Positions 18,501 through 28,312 of a DNA stretch of 64,000 bases are shown piece by piece. The stretch is taken from NCBI RefSeq assembly GCF_029223285.1, contig NZ_JARHUJ010000001.1, forward strand, positions 1 through 64,000, written 5' to 3'. Within the stretch, counting starts at the first letter, position 1. Each line of letters starts with the position of its first letter. Under the pieces are notes generated by a model that was not told where the DNA came from, searched no databases, and saw nothing but the letters and a program-made list of their open reading frames with translations. The DNA is from Paraflavitalea sp. CAU 1676. Its GTDB lineage: Bacteria > Bacteroidota > Bacteroidia > Chitinophagales > Chitinophagaceae. The translations under genes were made by a program, and so were the position numbers.

Positions 18501-20936
18501 ATGAAAAAAGCGTTTCTATTCAGTGCTATCCTTGTAGCCTCGCTGGCCGTCCTGGGCCAGGACCAGGTGACCCCTGTAGGCGATGTCCGGAAAGTAACTT
18601 TCGCCGCCAACCAGCTCGACCTTACAACCGCCAATGCCTACGTGCGTATCCAGGCTTATGGTGCAGCCATTATCCGGGTGCGGATCAGCAATCGGCCCTT
18701 TCAACCAGACTTTTCCTACGCTGTGATCGCTGAGGCTGGTAAACCCGCATTGACCCGAAATGAAAAGGGGGAAACAGCTGGCGAGATCAACCTGCAAACC
18801 GACTCCATCAAAGTAAGGATCCGGAAGGCTCCATTCGCCATCAGTTTTTATACGCCCGATGGTCAGCTGATCAACCAGGATGAACCGGGGCTGGGAACCT
18901 CCTGGATCGGCACGGAGGTTACGACCTATAAACATATGCAGGACGGTGAGCGATTCATCGGCCTGGGAGAAAAGACCGGTAACCTGGACCGTAAAGGCAA
19001 TGCCTACACCAATTGGAACTCGGATGTGTTTGGTTACAGCGTATCACAGGACCCATTGTACTCCACGATTCCCTTCTATATCGGCATCCACCACGGATTG
19101 CAATATGGTATCTTCTTCGACAACAGCTTTCAATCCGATTTCAATTTCGGAGCAAGCAATAACCGTTTCTCTTCCTTTGGCGCCCGCGGTGGTGAAATGA
19201 ACTACTATTTCATGTACCAGCCTTCCGTGGCAGGTATTATCCGCAGCTATACCCAGCTTACCGGTCGCATGACGATGCCGCCCCTCTGGAGCCTGGGGTA
19301 TCAACAAAACCGGTACAGCTATTATCCGGACACAGAAGTGTATCGTATTGCCCAGACCTTACGGGAGAAGAAGATCCCGGCAGACGGCATTACGCTGGAC
19401 ATTCATTATATGGATGCCTACAAACTATTTACCTGGAACAAAGAACGCTTTCCCGATCCAAAAGGCATGATCGACAGCTTGCACCGGATGGGATTGAATA
19501 CCACGCTCATCGTTGATCCGGGTATTAAAGTAGAAAAGGATTATCCCGCTTATGAAAGCGGCCTGCGCGAAAACATCTTCCTTAAGTACACCGATGGCCT
19601 GCCCTATACAGGCGAAGTGTGGCCCGGCTGGTGCCATTTTCCCGATTTCACCAGCGAGAAAGGACGTAACTGGTGGAAGGGACAGGTGACCAATTATACC
19701 AATGTTGGTGTTAATGGCATTTGGAACGATATGAATGAGATCGCTACCTGGGGACAGAAGATGCCGGGCAATGTGCTTTTTGATTATGACGGTCACCCCA
19801 CTACCCACCTGAAAGGTCATAATGTATTTGGTTTGCAGATGGCGCGATCAAGCTATGAAGCGGCGCGACAGGCATTGCAGAAAAGACCGTTCATTTTAAC
19901 ACGCGCCGGTTATGCCGGTCTGCAGCGGTACACAGCGCTTTGGACGGGCGACAACCGTGCGGAAGATGATCATATGCTCACCGGCGTTCGTCTGTTGACC
20001 AGCCTGGGCCTGAGTGGTGTTCCATTTACCGGGATGGATGTGGGTGGCTTCACTGGCAATCCTACAGTAGGCCTTTACACCCGATGGATGCAGCTGGGCG
20101 CTTTTATTCCTTATTTCAGAAATCATACCCAACTCAATACCAAATCGGCCGAACCCTGGTCTTTCGGAGAAGACGTACTGGCCACATCGCGCAATTATAT
20201 CAACCTGCGATATCGTTTGCTGCCTTATCTGTATTCGGTGTTTCAGCAGGCCACGCAAGAGGGCATGCCGGTGGTGCGTTCGCTGGCGATCGACTATACG
20301 CACGATGCTCGTATCTATAACCCAGCTTATCAGAATCAGTTCCTGTTCGGTCCCGGCTTTCTCGTAATGCCGGAGGAAAGTGTGCAGCAGTTTGCCAAGG
20401 TGTACCTGCCCGCGGGCGAATGGTATGATCTCTACAACGATGTACAGGAGCAGGGTGCTCAGGAAAAGCTGATCGAGCTATCTGCTGTAACACTGCCTGT
20501 ATATGTAAGAGGTGGCAGTATCATACCAATGCAGTCGTTGATACAAAACACGACCGAGAAGCCCACGGATACATTGACATTGCAGGTGTATAAAGGGAGT
20601 AAGGACAGTCGCTTCGTGTATTATGAAGATGACGGAGCGAGCTATCAGTATGAGCAAGGGGATTATTACAAACGCAGTATGTCTTTTGATGCAGTTGTTA
20701 AGACCATTACCCTTGACGCACCCACCGGTAACCGGGCCTCGCAGTTCAAATACATCAGGATAGCATTACATGGTTTTGCGGAGAACAACCTGCAGGTGAA
20801 TGGGCGTGCTGTATCGACAACGGACCTGTTGTTCTCTTATCTCAACCCAAAACCGCTGGCAGGCGAACCCAACAGTTTTACCGTGAAAAGCCTTGTGCTG
20901 GAAAACAGCGCGGATAAGATCGTGATAAAGTATTAA
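18501..20936 (+). CDS. GH31 alpha-glucosidase
   Basis: 811 residues from the ATG at 18501 (an in-frame ATG at 18492 is also possible), beginning with a Sec signal peptide MKKAFLFSAILVASLAVLGQ. Domain order is N-terminal beta sandwich (about 25-240), GH31 TIM barrel (about 250-590), then two C-terminal beta domains. The catalytic nucleophile is D410 in GIWNDMNE and the acid/base D484 in WTGDNRAED; substrate-binding LDIHYMD is also present. The enzyme should release glucose from the non-reducing end of alpha-glucans in the periplasm or at the outer membrane. It heads the PUL that continues with SusC. Confidence 0.93.
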   Translation: MKKAFLFSAILVASLAVLGQDQVTPVGDVRKVTFAANQLDLTTANAYVRIQAYGAAIIRVRISNRPFQPDFSYAVIAEAGKPALTRNEKGETAGEINLQTDSIKVRIRKAPFAISFYTPDGQLINQDEPGLGTSWIGTEVTTYKHMQDGERFIGLGEKTGNLDRKGNAYTNWNSDVFGYSVSQDPLYSTIPFYIGIHHGLQYGIFFDNSFQSDFNFGASNNRFSSFGARGGEMNYYFMYQPSVAGIIRSYTQLTGRMTMPPLWSLGYQQNRYSYYPDTEVYRIAQTLREKKIPADGITLDIHYMDAYKLFTWNKERFPDPKGMIDSLHRMGLNTTLIVDPGIKVEKDYPAYESGLRENIFLKYTDGLPYTGEVWPGWCHFPDFTSEKGRNWWKGQVTNYTNVGVNGIWNDMNEIATWGQKMPGNVLFDYDGHPTTHLKGHNVFGLQMARSSYEAARQALQKRPFILTRAGYAGLQRYTALWTGDNRAEDDHMLTGVRLLTSLGLSGVPFTGMDVGGFTGNPTVGLYTRWMQLGAFIPYFRNHTQLNTKSAEPWSFGEDVLATSRNYINLRYRLLPYLYSVFQQATQEGMPVVRSLAIDYTHDARIYNPAYQNQFLFGPGFLVMPEESVQQFAKVYLPAGEWYDLYNDVQEQGAQEKLIELSAVTLPVYVRGGSIIPMQSLIQNTTEKPTDTLTLQVYKGSKDSRFVYYEDDGASYQYEQGDYYKRSMSFDAVVKTITLDAPTGNRASQFKYIRIALHGFAENNLQVNGRAVSTTDLLFSYLNPKPLAGEPNSFTVKSLVLENSADKIVIKY

Positions 20937-21059
20937 GCTCCGGCAAGTGGCTACGAGCCGCAAAGGCTTGTTGCCACTGATTGCTCAGCGATAAAGGAAC
21001 ATTCTTTCTAACATAAAACGTAAGGCTCTGGTCAACTTCGATCAATTCAACTTGTCATT

Positions 21060-24023
21060 ATGAAACAATTCCGCCATTTGAATTTGTGGTTGCTACTATG
21101 CACCTGCTGCCTCACCCTCCTGGAGGCAAAGGCCCAGCAACCGGCCATGCAGGTTTCCGGTTCGGTGAAAAATGAAAGGGGTGAACCCCTCTCTGCGGTT
21201 TCGGTAAAAGTATCGGGCGCAGACAGAGGCACCGTCACCGACGGCAAAGGAAACTTCTCGCTTTCTGTGCCTGCCAGTTCTCTGCTGGTATTCTCTTATG
21301 TGGGCTACGATACCTTACAGGTAACAGCCCGCGAGCGCATCGATGTAGCGCTTAAGCCATCGGCCAATGCGCTGAATGATGTGGTCGTGATTGGTTATGG
21401 TACACAGCGTCGCAAGGAAGTAACTGGTTCTGTAGCTACGGTTACTGCCAAAGACTTTCAACAAGGCAGCATTACCACCCCCGAGCAATTGATTGCGGGA
21501 AAGGTGGCCGGTGTGTCGGTTACCTCCAATGGAGGATCGCCGGGTGCGGGTAGTGTGATCCGTATTCGTGGCGGGGCTTCGCTCAATGCGAGTAATGATC
21601 CGCTCATTGTCGTTGACGGCGTTCCTTTAAGCGGCAACAATATTTATGGTGCGTCCAATTCGCTGAGCCTGATCAATCCGAATGATATTGCCTCCTTTAC
21701 CGTGTTGAAGGATGCGGCGGCAACGGCGATCTATGGTTCGCGTGCCTCGAATGGGGTGATCATTATCACGACGAAGAAGGGCACCGGTGGCCAACTTGCT
21801 TTTGCATTCAATACACAGGTTTCGGTATCAAAGGTTGCCAAAAAGATGGACGTACAATCGGCAGCGGAGTTTCGCAAGTATGTGGACTCGCTGGGCGGCG
21901 GTACCTTCGACAATATTCATTCTTACAAATCACTGATGGGTAGTGCCAGCACCGACTGGCAGGATGAAATATTCCAGACGGCCATCAGCACCGATAATAA
22001 CCTGAGTGTTTCGGGAGCAGTCAACAAGATACCTTATCGTATATCGCTGGGCTATCTCGATCAGCAAGGTCTCCTGCGTACGGATCATTTGCAAAGGATG
22101 TCGGGTGGCATTAGCCTGAGCCCGCGGTTCCTGAACGATCACCTGAAGGTGGATATCAACCTGAAGGGGGCTTACAACAAAACCCGCTTTGCCAATAATG
22201 CAGCGATCAGCTCGGCGGTGTACTTCGATCCTACCCAACCGGTGCATGCTACATCTCCTTATGGCAATTATTACGAATGGGCTTCTGTGGATCCGGTTTC
22301 GGGTGCTATAACGCTTAACAAACTGGCACCCCGTAACCCGGTTGCATTGCTCAACCTGTACAACAATACCAGCCATGTGTACCGCAGCTATGGCAATGTT
22401 CAGTTTGACTATAAATTTCATGGATTGCCCGAGCTGCATGCCAACCTGAACCTGGGGTATGATATTGCAAAAGGTGATGGTGAAACCAATGTGCCGGCGT
22501 ATGCAGCGCAGAACTTTCTCGATGGTGGACAGCGCAACAAATACTCCAACAGGATCAATAACAAGGTAGGCGAGTTTTACCTCAACTATACCAAAGACCT
22601 GAAGGAGATCAACAGCAATTTCAATGCAACAGCGGGGTATGGTTACTACAATAACCTATCTACCAATGACAACTACCCGGGTATCCGGGCCAATGGAGAT
22701 ACCATTCCCGGATCGAAGCCGATATTCCCGCTGGATAAACCGGAGAACACCCTGATCTCTTACTACGGCCGTTTGATCTATACGTTCGATGGTAAGTATA
22801 TCCTGGCTGCCTCTATCCGTACGGATGGTTCCTCCCGCTTTGCGCCAGACGTACGTTGGGGTACATTCCCTTCGGTAGCGTTTACCTGGCAGGCGAGCCG
22901 GGAAGCTTTCCTGCAAAATGTGCGGGCCCTATCCGACCTCAAGTTGCGACTGAGCTATGGCGTCACCGGTAACCAGGATGGTATTTATAATTATCCCTAC
23001 CAGGCGATCTATTCATTGAGTGGCAACGGTTCGGCGGTACAGTTTGGCAACAACTGGTATTATATGGGAACACCTGCTGCTTATGACGCCGGTATCAAAT
23101 GGGAGCAAACGGCTACCTACAATGCTGGTATCGATTATGGTTTCCTCAACAACCGTATCAATGGTAGCCTCGATTTCTATTTCAAGAAAACGAAGGACCT
23201 GCTCAATACCATCCCTATTCCTGCCGGTTCTAATTTCAGCAGTACCATTCTTACCAATGTCGGTAATGTCGAGAACAAAGGCGTGGAGCTGGCCATCAAT
23301 GCCGGCGTGATCAGGAACAGCCGCCTCAGCTGGGATGTGAGTTTCAATGCAGCCTACAACGAAAACAAGATCACCAACCTGACTGCTACGAAAGACTCTA
23401 CTTATCCCGGAACACTCACCGGCAATGGTCAGATACAGATCAATACGGTAGGATACCAGGCTAACTCGTTCTATGTGTATCATCAGCAATACCTCAACGG
23501 CAGGCCGGTAGAAGGGGTGTATGTAGACATTAATAAAGATGGCGTCATCAACCAAAAAGACCTGTATCGGTACAAGTCGCCTTTCCCCAAGGTTACCCTG
23601 GGCTTCTCTACCCAGCTTACGTATGGCAAATGGGCGCTCAATACGGTGCTGCGTGCGAACATTGGTAATTATATGTACCATGGTATTGCAACCGGTGCTA
23701 TCCGCGCAAATATCCTGAACCCACTTGGTTACCTGGCCAACAGTATGAGCGATGTGTACAATACAGGTTTTGTGAATGGGCAAAACCAGTCGGACTACTA
23801 TATTCAGAACGCTTCTTTCCTGAAGATGGATAACCTGGGGCTGGCTTACAATGTGGGCAGGCTTATGCACGACAAGGTGGGCTTGCGCCTCACCGCCAAT
23901 TGTCAGAACGTATTCACCATCACCAAATACAAGGGACTCGATCCGGAAATATATGGTGGCATTGATAATGCGATCTATCCCCGCCCGCGCATTTTGGTGG
24001 TGGGAGCCAGTCTTCAATTTTAG
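21060..24023 (+). CDS. SusC/RagA-type TonB-dependent outer-membrane transporter
   Basis: 987 residues with a signal peptide ending at about AKA-Q (residue 26). Then come a carboxypeptidase-D-like N-terminal domain (GSVKNERGEPLSAVSVKVSG), the plug (VVVIGYGTQRRKEVTGSVAT, IRIRGGASLNASNDPLIVVD) and a long beta barrel with the C-terminal strand ending ASLQF. It has no STN domain, unlike the second SusC in this window, so it should not signal through an anti-sigma factor; control is more likely through the DUF6377 protein upstream. SusD follows after 22 bases. Imports oligosaccharides, by context maltodextrins. Confidence 0.95.
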   Translation: MKQFRHLNLWLLLCTCCLTLLEAKAQQPAMQVSGSVKNERGEPLSAVSVKVSGADRGTVTDGKGNFSLSVPASSLLVFSYVGYDTLQVTARERIDVALKPSANALNDVVVIGYGTQRRKEVTGSVATVTAKDFQQGSITTPEQLIAGKVAGVSVTSNGGSPGAGSVIRIRGGASLNASNDPLIVVDGVPLSGNNIYGASNSLSLINPNDIASFTVLKDAAATAIYGSRASNGVIIITTKKGTGGQLAFAFNTQVSVSKVAKKMDVQSAAEFRKYVDSLGGGTFDNIHSYKSLMGSASTDWQDEIFQTAISTDNNLSVSGAVNKIPYRISLGYLDQQGLLRTDHLQRMSGGISLSPRFLNDHLKVDINLKGAYNKTRFANNAAISSAVYFDPTQPVHATSPYGNYYEWASVDPVSGAITLNKLAPRNPVALLNLYNNTSHVYRSYGNVQFDYKFHGLPELHANLNLGYDIAKGDGETNVPAYAAQNFLDGGQRNKYSNRINNKVGEFYLNYTKDLKEINSNFNATAGYGYYNNLSTNDNYPGIRANGDTIPGSKPIFPLDKPENTLISYYGRLIYTFDGKYILAASIRTDGSSRFAPDVRWGTFPSVAFTWQASREAFLQNVRALSDLKLRLSYGVTGNQDGIYNYPYQAIYSLSGNGSAVQFGNNWYYMGTPAAYDAGIKWEQTATYNAGIDYGFLNNRINGSLDFYFKKTKDLLNTIPIPAGSNFSSTILTNVGNVENKGVELAINAGVIRNSRLSWDVSFNAAYNENKITNLTATKDSTYPGTLTGNGQIQINTVGYQANSFYVYHQQYLNGRPVEGVYVDINKDGVINQKDLYRYKSPFPKVTLGFSTQLTYGKWALNTVLRANIGNYMYHGIATGAIRANILNPLGYLANSMSDVYNTGFVNGQNQSDYYIQNASFLKMDNLGLAYNVGRLMHDKVGLRLTANCQNVFTITKYKGLDPEIYGGIDNAIYPRPRILVVGASLQF

Positions 24024-24045
24024 TGATCTTAAAAGCATGCGTACA

Positions 24046-25641
24046 ATGAAAAAGTATTTCTCTCTACATACAACCGTTTTGCTGGCCGTGACGATATTGT
24101 TGTCGGCCTGTCATAAAGACCTCGATCTGCAACCGCTTAATGCGAACACGTCAGAAAAGCAATACAGCAACCTGGCTGGTTACAAGCAGGTGCTGGCTAA
24201 AGTGTATGGCTCCTACTCGCTGGTGAGCAGCAACGGCGTGGGTGTTTCTGATGTGAACATAGCCGGCATTACCGATGCTGGTACTACCGATTTCCTGCGC
24301 TCCTGGTGGAACCTGCAGGAGCTTACTACCGATGAGGCGATCTGTGCCTGGAACGATGCCATCCTGCTTAGCTTCCACAACCTCAACTGGACGAGCAGCA
24401 ACGTGTTTGTGAATGCGGCTTATGCGCGCAGTTTGTTTCAGATTACCGTGTGCAATGAGTTTATCCGGGAATCGGCCGACGAGAAGCTTACCGCGAGGGG
24501 CTTCAAGGAAAGTGATGCCAATACGATCCGGCAGTTCAGGGCAGAGGCACGTTTTCTGCGGGCTTTTCAATACTGGGTGTTGATCGATCTTTTTGGCAAT
24601 CCCCCTTTTGTAACAGAGGCAGACCCTATCGGTAAGTATATCCCCAAGCAGATCAAACGGGCAGACCTGTTTGCTTATATAGAGTCGGAGTTGAAGGCCA
24701 TTGAGAATGACCTGGCTGCTCCCAGGCAAAATGAATATGCAAGGGCCGACCGCGGTGCGGCCTGGGCTTTACTGGCCAGGCTTTACCTCAATGCAAAAGT
24801 GTATACCGGTAACGACCGGTCCACGGATGCCATCACCTACGCCAGTAAGGTGATCGAGAGCGGCTATGCGCTCAAGAGCAATTACAAAACGCTCTTCATG
24901 AGCGATAATGATAAGAACAATACTGAGGTGATTTTGCCGATTGCCTTTGATGCTACCAATAGTCAGAATTATGGAGGCACTACTTTCCTGATCTGTTCAG
25001 CGCATGGCACGAACCCTGCGGATAACCAGGCCTTTGGTATTCCGAGTGGTGGCTGGCTGGGTAACCGCAGCACCAAGAACCTGCCATTGGCATTTGGCGA
25101 TTACAGCGGCAATGCCGATAAAAGGGCTTTGTTTGGCCCTGGCAATCTCGAGGTAAATGATGTAGTGGTATTCAATGACGGATTGGGGGTGTACAAATTC
25201 AACAATATAACTTCTGCCGGAACGATCCCTCCATCTCCCAACGGCGTATTGTGCAGTGTAGATTTCCCCTTGTTCCGCCTGGCGGAAATGTATTTGGTAT
25301 ATGCCGAGTCGGTATTGCGTGGTGGCACGGGTGGCACCCAGGCTAAAGCCCTGGAATATTTCAACGCCTTGCGCACAAGAGGTTATGGTAATAACAGTGG
25401 TAATGTAAGTGCGATCACCCTGGCCGATGTGCTCAATGAACGCAGCCGCGAGTTGTACTGGGAGGGTTTCCGCAGAACGGACCTCATCCGTTATGGACAA
25501 TTTACCAGCAGCAGTTACCTGTGGCCCTGGAAGGGTGGCGTGAAGGGCGGCGCCGGTGTAGACGCCCATTTTGCTTTGTTCCCCATACCGGCCGCTGAAA
25601 CCATTGCCAATCCCAACCTGGTACAGAACCCGAATTATTGA
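24046..25641 (+). CDS. SusD/RagB-type surface glycan-binding lipoprotein
   Basis: 531 residues from the ATG at 24046 (24037 is an alternative two codons longer). Lipoprotein signal with lipobox LSAC, then SusD TPR-like helices: QFRAEARFLRAFQYWVLIDL and the RGAAWALLARLYLNAKVY motif. The C-terminal region has NERSRELYWEGFRRTDLIRY and NPNLVQNPNY. It caps the SusC barrel and delivers glycan. Spacing to SusC (22 bases) and to the next gene (17 bases) shows one operon. Confidence 0.94.
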   Translation: MKKYFSLHTTVLLAVTILLSACHKDLDLQPLNANTSEKQYSNLAGYKQVLAKVYGSYSLVSSNGVGVSDVNIAGITDAGTTDFLRSWWNLQELTTDEAICAWNDAILLSFHNLNWTSSNVFVNAAYARSLFQITVCNEFIRESADEKLTARGFKESDANTIRQFRAEARFLRAFQYWVLIDLFGNPPFVTEADPIGKYIPKQIKRADLFAYIESELKAIENDLAAPRQNEYARADRGAAWALLARLYLNAKVYTGNDRSTDAITYASKVIESGYALKSNYKTLFMSDNDKNNTEVILPIAFDATNSQNYGGTTFLICSAHGTNPADNQAFGIPSGGWLGNRSTKNLPLAFGDYSGNADKRALFGPGNLEVNDVVVFNDGLGVYKFNNITSAGTIPPSPNGVLCSVDFPLFRLAEMYLVYAESVLRGGTGGTQAKALEYFNALRTRGYGNNSGNVSAITLADVLNERSRELYWEGFRRTDLIRYGQFTSSSYLWPWKGGVKGGAGVDAHFALFPIPAAETIANPNLVQNPNY

Positions 25642-25658
25642 TCTTAAAACACGATTGT

Positions 25659-26753
25659 ATGCGATCTATAGTCAATTATCTTTTTATAACAGCTTTTACC
25701 TTGCTGCTGTTTGCCTGCCAAAAGGATGAAGAGGTGTACTCCCTCAAGGCTGGCAGTTTCGGCAATACAGCGCTCACTGCTTCTGCAAGTTCCGTTGTGC
25801 TGACTGCTGCTGCCGAGAATGATACCGCCATAAAGTATAAATGGTCACCCGCCGATTTTGGTGAGCAGCCGGTGGTGAGTTACGTGTTGCAGCTTGGGCG
25901 TATTGCTGATACGGCCAATAACTGGGCTGCGGCCAAATCATTTACCATAGATGTCAATACACTGCAATACAGTTTCATTACCAAAGACCTTAACAACCTG
26001 CTCAATGGTATGGGCCTTGCACCAGGGGTGGCTACACCCATTGCTGTGCGGGTTCGGGCGAATGTAAACCAGTACAATGGTGCTGCGTCTACGGTATCGC
26101 CGGTGTACACCAATACCGTTACGCAACAGGTTACCTCTTATGGGCTTGATTTGTACGTGCCGGGTGATTACCAGGGATGGAACCCCGGTGCTGCTTCTAA
26201 ACTGGCTCCGGTACCTGGCCGCGCTGGTTTGTATGAAGGATATGTGTACATGCCGGGTACAGGTGTGCAATATTTTAAATACACCAATGCACCCGACTGG
26301 AACCACACCAATTACGGCGATGGCGGTAATGGCACTTTCAATACCGATGGTGCGGCTGGCGGTCTTTCGGTGCCGGATGGGGGGTATTATTACCTCACTG
26401 CGAACCTCAATACCAATACCTGGACTGCCACCAAAACAAGTTGGGGCATATTGGGTGATGCATCTCCCGGTGGTTGGAATACCGATACCCAATTGAGCTT
26501 TGATGATGCCACCAAGGTGTGGAAGGTGACCGCCAATATGATCAAGAACGGTTCATTCAAGTTCAGGGCCAATAATGGCTGGGCGCTTGACTTTGGCATC
26601 GATGGTGCGGGCAAGCTGCAATATGCCGATAACCCCTTCCTGGGTTATACGGCGGGCCTCAATAACCTGTCTGTGCCCGAAGACGGCAGTTATACAATTA
26701 CCCTCGACCTGCATGTGGCTGGCAAATACACCTACATCCTGCAAAAAAATTAA
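25659..26753 (+). CDS. SusE/SusF-like starch-binding outer-membrane lipoprotein
   Basis: 364 residues from the ATG at 25659, lipobox LFAC. An N-terminal SusE-type Ig-like domain (ALTASASSVVLTAAAENDTA) is followed by two related carbohydrate-binding-like beta modules. Each has a Trp-rich pattern: YVPGDYQGWNPGAASKLAPV and then WGILGDASPGGWNTDTQLSF. Such modules bind alpha-glucans at the cell surface. Position directly after SusD and before a GH13 gene matches the susE/F slot of starch systems. Whether it counts as SusE or SusF cannot be settled. Confidence 0.85.
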   Translation: MRSIVNYLFITAFTLLLFACQKDEEVYSLKAGSFGNTALTASASSVVLTAAAENDTAIKYKWSPADFGEQPVVSYVLQLGRIADTANNWAAAKSFTIDVNTLQYSFITKDLNNLLNGMGLAPGVATPIAVRVRANVNQYNGAASTVSPVYTNTVTQQVTSYGLDLYVPGDYQGWNPGAASKLAPVPGRAGLYEGYVYMPGTGVQYFKYTNAPDWNHTNYGDGGNGTFNTDGAAGGLSVPDGGYYYLTANLNTNTWTATKTSWGILGDASPGGWNTDTQLSFDDATKVWKVTANMIKNGSFKFRANNGWALDFGIDGAGKLQYADNPFLGYTAGLNNLSVPEDGSYTITLDLHVAGKYTYILQKN

Positions 26754-26771
26754 TGCGTGAACAAACCCTTT

Positions 26772-28145
26772 ATGAAAATAACTATGTACACGATATTACT
26801 TAGCTGGCTGTTGATAGCCTGCAGCAAAAATAATGAGGCACCGGTGCCGCCGCCCGCGCCGCCAGATAATACGCCTGCTCAATATGGAACACCCTTTGCG
26901 AATGTGCCAGCTGCTGCCGACGCTGTGATCTATCAGGTGAATATGCGGGCTTTCAGCAGTCAGGGTAATTTTCAGGGTGTCACTGCCCGGCTGGGCAATA
27001 TCAAGGCCCTGGGCGCCAACGTCATTTATTTGATGCCTGTGTATCCTATTGGCGCGGTGAAGGCGGTTAATTCTCCCTATTGCATTAAGGATTACAATGC
27101 AGTGAACAGCGAGTTTGGTTCGCTCGACGACCTGCGTGCGTTGGTAGATGGTGCACACAACCGTAATATGAGCGTAATCCTCGACTGGGTGGCCAACCAT
27201 ACTGCATGGGATCATCCATGGGTTACAACCCATAAAGACTGGTATCTGCAGGATGCGGGAGGTAATGTGATCAGTCCGCCCAATATGGGGTGGAACGATG
27301 TGGCACAGCTCAATTTCGGCAGTGCTGCGATGCGCCTGGAGATGATCAACTCGATGAAGGGTTGGGTGTACAAGGCCAATGTGGATGGCTTTCGTTGTGA
27401 TTATTCCGACGGGCCTCCGCTCGACTTCTGGAAGCAGGCTATCGATACCCTGCGCAATATTAAAACGCATAAGCTGCTATTGATGGCGGAAGGATCACGC
27501 ACGAACAATTTTACCGTGGGCTTCGATTTCAATTTTGGCTTTGGATTCTTTGGGCAGTTGAAGAATGTTTACAATAATAACAAGTCGGCACTGTCTATCG
27601 ATAGTGTAAACACGGTGGAGTACACAAATGCCAACAGCAGTCAACAGGTTATTCGTTACGTCTCTAACCACGATGTGAATGGCGCAGAGGGTACGCCGAT
27701 TGAATTATTCGGTGGCGAGCAGGGAGCAATGGCTGCTTTTATTGTGGCGGCTTATATGAAGAGTGTTCCGATGATCTATAATGGTCAGGAAGTGGGGATG
27801 AGTGCGCGGATACCCTTTCCCTTTACCAGCGTAAAGATCGACTGGACTAAAAATGCTGCCACTACGGCCTTGTACAAACAGGTGATTGAGCTCCGTAATA
27901 ATAATGCGGCCTTGCGGCGGGGGCAGCTCACCAGCTATAGCAATGCAGATGTATGCGTATTTACGAAGGTGCTGAACAATGAGAAAGTGCTGGTGATCGC
28001 CAACCTGCGAAATAAAGCGGTATCATATGCTGTGCCGGGCGCAATAGCCGGCAACTGGAAGAATGCGTTGACAGGTGTGGTTGGAGATGTGAGCGGTACG
28101 GTAAGCCTGGCTGCTTATGAATACAGGATCCTGCAACAACCATAA
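26772..28145 (+). CDS. GH13 alpha-amylase family lipoprotein
   Basis: 457 residues from the ATG at 26772; lipobox LIAC predicts outer-membrane anchoring. All four GH13 regions are present: DWVANHTAWDHPW (region I), GFRCD with nucleophile D210 (II), LLMAEG with acid/base E240 (III) and VSNHD with D301 (IV). The barrel is followed by a short C-terminal beta domain (VLVIANLRNKAVSY). A proline-rich linker after the lipidated Cys fits surface exposure. It should cut internal alpha-1,4 bonds so that SusC can import the fragments for the GH31 enzyme. Last gene of the PUL. Confidence 0.93.
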   Translation: MKITMYTILLSWLLIACSKNNEAPVPPPAPPDNTPAQYGTPFANVPAAADAVIYQVNMRAFSSQGNFQGVTARLGNIKALGANVIYLMPVYPIGAVKAVNSPYCIKDYNAVNSEFGSLDDLRALVDGAHNRNMSVILDWVANHTAWDHPWVTTHKDWYLQDAGGNVISPPNMGWNDVAQLNFGSAAMRLEMINSMKGWVYKANVDGFRCDYSDGPPLDFWKQAIDTLRNIKTHKLLLMAEGSRTNNFTVGFDFNFGFGFFGQLKNVYNNNKSALSIDSVNTVEYTNANSSQQVIRYVSNHDVNGAEGTPIELFGGEQGAMAAFIVAAYMKSVPMIYNGQEVGMSARIPFPFTSVKIDWTKNAATTALYKQVIELRNNNAALRRGQLTSYSNADVCVFTKVLNNEKVLVIANLRNKAVSYAVPGAIAGNWKNALTGVVGDVSGTVSLAAYEYRILQQP

Positions 28146-28225
28146 GCTGAGTTGATAATGTTGGGCAATGCCCTGATGAATATTTTAGGGTAATAATGGG
28201 TATCTACAAATTTCCGATTACCCTG

Positions 28226-28251
28226 ATGGCTGCCGGTTTTCCGGCGGCCAT
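28226..28251. terminator. Bidirectional terminator between the PUL and the convergent regulator gene
   Basis: ATGGCTGCCGG-TTTT-CCGGCGGCCAT is an 11-base arm pair with one mismatch. It lies between two convergent genes and has only weak T-runs on either side. Confidence 0.55.
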
Positions 28252-28312
28252 CTTCCATTTACAGCGTGTGGGCGCAGCTGCTACCTGAGATTAGTAGGCT
28301 CTATAGGGGCTG

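Noticed and set aside
22013-24038. Long minus-strand frame (about 340 codons) opposite the first SusC gene
   Set aside because: Antisense shadow of a barrel protein coding region; composition (His, Ile, Val-rich) is that of a reverse-complement frame and no motif is seen.
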